NCBI GenBank assembly: GCA_002451155.1
Contig: DKBG01000227.1
Coordinates: 24,320-33,542, forward strand
Source of the DNA: Ignavibacteria bacterium UBA6906
Lineage (GTDB): Bacteria > Bacteroidota > Ignavibacteria > UBA10030 > UBA6906
Direction of reading: 5' to 3'
DNA length: 9,223 bases
Both the position numbers and the translations under genes were made by a program. A model generated the notes under the pieces. The model was not told the origin of the DNA. It searched no databases and was given only the letters and a program-made list of their open reading frames with translations. The stretch's first letter is position 1; every line of letters begins with the position of its first letter. Below, one piece after another: positions 6,242-9,223 of the stretch.

Positions 6242-8383
6242 ATGACATTCACTCGGAACAGGATCTTCTCACTCGGGACCATCCTCCTGGTTCTTTTCTC
6301 CAGGGGGCTGGCTCTGGCGGATGACGGATATGAATTGTGGCTGAAATACAGGACGCTTGATAACGCCGTCCTTCTCAGTCACTACCGTGAGGCAATCACC
6401 TCCGTCATCCTGCCTGGTGAGTCGGGGACCATCCAGATCATCCGCGACGAACTGAAGCGGGGCCTCGACACACTCCTTGGAGCCGGGCTGCGCTTCAGCG
6501 CCTCGGAGCCACGAGGCAATGCCCTCGTCCTTGGCACACCGGCGAGTTCGGCCATTGTCCGACGCTTGCTGCGTGAGGGCACACTTCACTCACTGGGCAG
6601 CGAAGGATATCTCATCAAATCGGTCACATCGAGCAAGAACAGGCTCATTGTCATTGCCGCCAACGGAGACATCGGCCTTCTCTACGGCATGTTCCATTTC
6701 CTGCGAATTATCCAGACCCGCCAACCGGTGGTTCATCTTGACATCTTCTCAAGCCCGCGAATCAGGTATCGACTTCTCGATCACTGGGATAACCTGGACG
6801 GATCTGTTGAGCGCGGCTATGCAGGCAGATCACTGTGGAAATGGGATGCGCTGCCCGAGAAGATTGACGACCGCTACCGTGACTATGCACGGGCAAATGC
6901 CTCGATAGGAATCAATGGGACCGTCCTCAACAATGTCAACGCGAACCCTGCGATTCTGAAATTGGAGTACCTCCGAAAGGTGGCCGCGCTGGCCGACATC
7001 TTTCGACCATACGGTATTCGGGTATTCCTGTCAGTGAACTTTTCCTCTCCGACGTCGGCCAAGTTCGAACAGGAAGGAAATCGAAAGGGGGGAATCGGCA
7101 ACCTTGACACTGCGGACCCACTGGATCCGCAGGTGAGGCGGTGGTGGAAGGATAAGGTAAAGGAAATTTACCGGCTGATCCCCGATTTTGGCGGATTCCT
7201 GGTGAAGGCAAGCTCCGAGGGAATGCCCGGCCCGCAGGAGTACGGCCGGACCCACGCCGAGGGTGCGAACGTGCTCGCCGAAGCGCTGAAACCGTTTCAT
7301 GGGATTGTTATGTGGCGGGCGTTCGTCTACGACAGCTCCGTTGACCCCGACCGGGTGAAACGGGCCGCGCTGGAGTTCGTCCCGCTGGATGGCCTTTTCT
7401 ATCCAAACGTATTTGTCCAGGCAAAGAATGGACCTCTCGACTTTCAACCACGCGAACCAGTTCAACCCCTTTTTGGTACAATGGCCAGGACTCCGCTCCT
7501 GCTTGAGCTTCAGATTACGCAGGAGTATCTGGGCCATTCGACCCACCTGGTGTATCTCGCTCCGATGTGGAAGGAGTACCTTCAGTTTGACCTGTTCTCG
7601 AAAGGGCCCGGTTCGACACTCGCCAGCATCGTCGATGGCAGCTCGAGAACTACTGACATGACAGGGATCGCCGGCGTGGCAAACACCGGCGATGACCGAA
7701 ACTGGTGCGGGCACTTCTTCGCGCAAGCCAACTGGTTCGCCTTTGGCCGTCTTGCCTGGGATCATTCCGTCAGCGCTGAGCAGATCGCCAACGAATGGAT
7801 CAGGATGTCCCTCACGAGCGATTCCGGATCCTGCGCGACTATTTCCTCTATTATGATGGACTCCTGGGAGGCGTGCGTGAATTACATGACCCCGCTTGGG
7901 CTGCACCATATTATGGAGGTGGACGTCCACTATGGCCCCGGACCGCAGCACGATAGTGGACGAGAAGACTGGAGGTCCGTCTATTACCATCGCGCCGACA
8001 GTGCAGGCCTGGGGTTCGACAGGAGCTCGACCGGCAGCAACGCCGTAGGGCAGTACTTTCCTCCCCTGCGGTCCATTTTCGACAACCTCGAGACGTGCCC
8101 CGAAAAATATCTGCTCTGGTTTCATCACGTTCGCTGGGATCACCGCATGAACTCGGGCAGGACGTTATGGGAAGAGCTCTGTGAGCGGTACACTTCCGGG
8201 ACAGATCAGGTGCACGGAATGTATGGGCAATGGCTTTCGCTGGAAGGCACCATCGACCCCGAAGTCTTTTCACATGTCAAGAACAAGCTCGAACGACAGG
8301 TGATTGACGCAGCGCTCTGGAAGGATACCTGTCTTTCCTATTTCCAGCACTTCAGCAGGAAGCCGGTACCAGGTCAGCGCTGA
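6242..8383 (+). CDS. aguA: Alpha-glucuronidase, glycoside hydrolase family 67, exported (713 aa)
   Basis: Inverting GH67 enzyme that removes (4-O-methyl)-D-glucuronic acid from the terminal xylose of xylo-oligosaccharides. Seen: a signal peptide (about 1-26; basic start, hydrophobic ILLVLF, cleavage ALA before DDGYELW), an N-terminal domain to about 165, then the TIM barrel. GH67 signatures are RYRLLDHWDNLDGSVERGYA (175-194), ARANASIGINGTVLNNVNA (216-234), KASSEGMPGPQEYGRTHA (322-339), KNGPLDFQPREP (395-406) and ELQITQEYLG (422-431). By family alignment Glu326 is the general acid and Asp400 and Glu428 the base pair; the spacing matches the Cellvibrio enzyme (292, 365, 393). Length is full for the family. 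The ATG at 6242 was chosen because the signal peptide begins there. The Shine-Dalgarno is weak, and a three-codon frame (6234-6245) overlaps the start as ATGA. A GH9-like gene follows after 40 bp. Confidence 0.96.
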   Translation: MTFTRNRIFSLGTILLVLFSRGLALADDGYELWLKYRTLDNAVLLSHYREAITSVILPGESGTIQIIRDELKRGLDTLLGAGLRFSASEPRGNALVLGTPASSAIVRRLLREGTLHSLGSEGYLIKSVTSSKNRLIVIAANGDIGLLYGMFHFLRIIQTRQPVVHLDIFSSPRIRYRLLDHWDNLDGSVERGYAGRSLWKWDALPEKIDDRYRDYARANASIGINGTVLNNVNANPAILKLEYLRKVAALADIFRPYGIRVFLSVNFSSPTSAKFEQEGNRKGGIGNLDTADPLDPQVRRWWKDKVKEIYRLIPDFGGFLVKASSEGMPGPQEYGRTHAEGANVLAEALKPFHGIVMWRAFVYDSSVDPDRVKRAALEFVPLDGLFYPNVFVQAKNGPLDFQPREPVQPLFGTMARTPLLLELQITQEYLGHSTHLVYLAPMWKEYLQFDLFSKGPGSTLASIVDGSSRTTDMTGIAGVANTGDDRNWCGHFFAQANWFAFGRLAWDHSVSAEQIANEWIRMSLTSDSGSCATISSIMMDSWEACVNYMTPLGLHHIMEVDVHYGPGPQHDSGREDWRSVYYHRADSAGLGFDRSSTGSNAVGQYFPPLRSIFDNLETCPEKYLLWFHHVRWDHRMNSGRTLWEELCERYTSGTDQVHGMYGQWLSLEGTIDPEVFSHVKNKLERQVIDAALWKDTCLSYFQHFSRKPVPGQR

Positions 8384-8423
8384 AAAGCTCTCTCATCACC
8401 CTCCACGACAAAGGGCACCCGTG

Positions 8424-9223
8424 ATGGCTGGCGTGACATTGTTCTCTCTCCTGGGCCTCCTCCTCTTCACCCGGCCACACGAGGGCGCCGGGCCACTCAG
8501 ACTGAACGATCTCGAGTACTTTGAGACCCGTGGCGTGAATGTTCTCGTTTTCAGCAACTGGTACAATGATCTCTTTAGTGATTCCAAGATGAGCGGCGTC
8601 GAGATCATCCATCACGGGGTGCGGACCGCAACAAATGGGGATGTCAGACTCAACCCGACACCAGAGCAGTGGGATCCGATCCCACAATTCATAGAGCGAA
8701 AAGTCGACAGAGCCAGCCAGACCATTGAAGCGTTTCTCAAATACCCTGCGTATGATTTCGCGTACTCTGTCAAAGTCGAGGCACGCGAAGAAGAAATCGT
8801 CATTTCCGTAATCCTCCGGAAGGAACTTCCGCGGGCTCTTGAGCGACAGGCCGGATTTAACCTTGAGTTCCTGCCCTCTGCATACTTTGCCAGGGCGTAC
8901 CTGATGGACGGAATGAGTGGACTCTTTCCTCAGTATCCCTCCGGGCCAATGGAAAGAGTGCCATCGGGAAGAGTTGAGCCACAACCTATCGCCTCCGGGA
9001 GATCACTTGTCCTCGCACCGGAAGATCCTGTCAGGCGCGTTTCGATACGCTCGGATTCCGGACAATTGATGCTCTTTGACGGTCGCAACAAGGCGCAAAA
9101 CGGATGGTTCGTGGTTCGCTCGATTCTCCCCGCCAGGAAGACCGGAACAGTGATCACGTGGGTCATTACTGCCAACACCATCCCCGGCTGGACCCGCCGG
9201 CCCGTGATCGCCTGTTCGCAGGT
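8424..9223 (+). CDS. GH9-type glycosidase, N-terminal region only (266 codons, cut by window edge)
   Basis: The frame is open to the right edge. Seen: a short hydrophobic start (VTLFSLLGLLLF, 4-15), a possible export signal lacking the usual basic residues, then RLNDLEYFETRGVNVLVFSN (26-45), SDSKMSGVEIIHHG (52-65), TATNGDVRLNPTPEQWDPIP (68-87), KYPAYDF (106-112), AGFNLEFLPSAYF (143-155) and MDGMSGLFPQYPSGPM (161-176). I recall this order of motifs from the N-terminal part of long exported proteins annotated as glycoside hydrolase family 9 in Bacteroidota and Xanthomonas-type bacteria. The Ig-like and catalytic domains would lie beyond the edge, so no active-site residue can be checked. The ATG at 8424 has AAGGG 8 nt upstream; a GTG immediately before it is an alternative. 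It lies 40 bp after the GH67 stop, probably in the same operon. Inferred role: exported beta-glucan or hemicellulose hydrolase. Confidence 0.72.
   Translation, partial: MAGVTLFSLLGLLLFTRPHEGAGPLRLNDLEYFETRGVNVLVFSNWYNDLFSDSKMSGVEIIHHGVRTATNGDVRLNPTPEQWDPIPQFIERKVDRASQTIEAFLKYPAYDFAYSVKVEAREEEIVISVILRKELPRALERQAGFNLEFLPSAYFARAYLMDGMSGLFPQYPSGPMERVPSGRVEPQPIASGRSLVLAPEDPVRRVSIRSDSGQLMLFDGRNKAQNGWFVVRSILPARKTGTVITWVITANTIPGWTRRPVIACSQ

Noticed and set aside
7031..8143. 370-codon open frame antisense to the GH67 gene
   Set aside because: It lies entirely within a strongly recognised GH67 gene; long antisense frames are common opposite GC-rich genes.
8352..8984. 210-codon minus-strand frame at the right end
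   Set aside because: The plus strand here encodes the GH9-like protein with a continuous motif series; the minus frame shows no family features.
1..9223. CRISPR arrays, insertion sequences, tRNA or rRNA genes
   Set aside because: No regularly spaced repeats, transposase motifs, terminal inverted repeats or RNA gene signatures were found on either strand.

Overview
This window looks like a plant-cell-wall (glucuronoxylan) utilisation locus from a Gram-negative heterotrophic bacterium. GC content is fairly high by eye, and most of the real genes have Shine-Dalgarno sites. The exported GH67 alpha-glucuronidase, the GH9-type N-terminal region and the long SSS symporter all resemble proteins of Bacteroidota and related phyla, but nothing here fixes the taxon.

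Left part (1-2537, minus strand): a 652-residue sodium:solute symporter (SSS) is followed by the first 109 codons of a DapA/aldolase-superfamily gene that runs off the left edge. The 250 bp between them hold a stable hairpin and a tiny reading frame whose stop overlaps the aldolase start. Centre-left (2538-4151): a 546-bp divergent control region precedes a plus-strand URO-D/MtaA-like gene. That protein is not HemE: it has a HxC...SPSH metal-site pattern typical of methyltransferase-like URO-D relatives.

Middle (4152-6241): a gene-poor stretch carries three small minus-strand genes. They are a 107-aa membrane protein, a 61-aa GDCCVxC-type cysteine protein that has lost three family cysteines, and an unrecognised 60-aa protein with a good ribosome binding site. 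The rest is intergenic, with several inverted repeats.

Right part (6242-9223, plus strand): a complete GH67 alpha-glucuronidase with a signal peptide is followed after 40 bp by the N-terminal 266 residues of a gene resembling the N-terminal region of GH9 glycosidases, cut by the right edge.

How the parts may work together (inference): the exported glycosidases trim xylan or other hemicellulose and release (4-O-methyl)glucuronate. The symporter could import the acidic sugar, the URO-D-like protein could act on the O-methyl group, and the DapA-like enzyme could act on a 2-keto-3-deoxy acid. Only the glycosidase end of this scheme is well supported by sequence. The demethylation step is the speculative and most interesting part.
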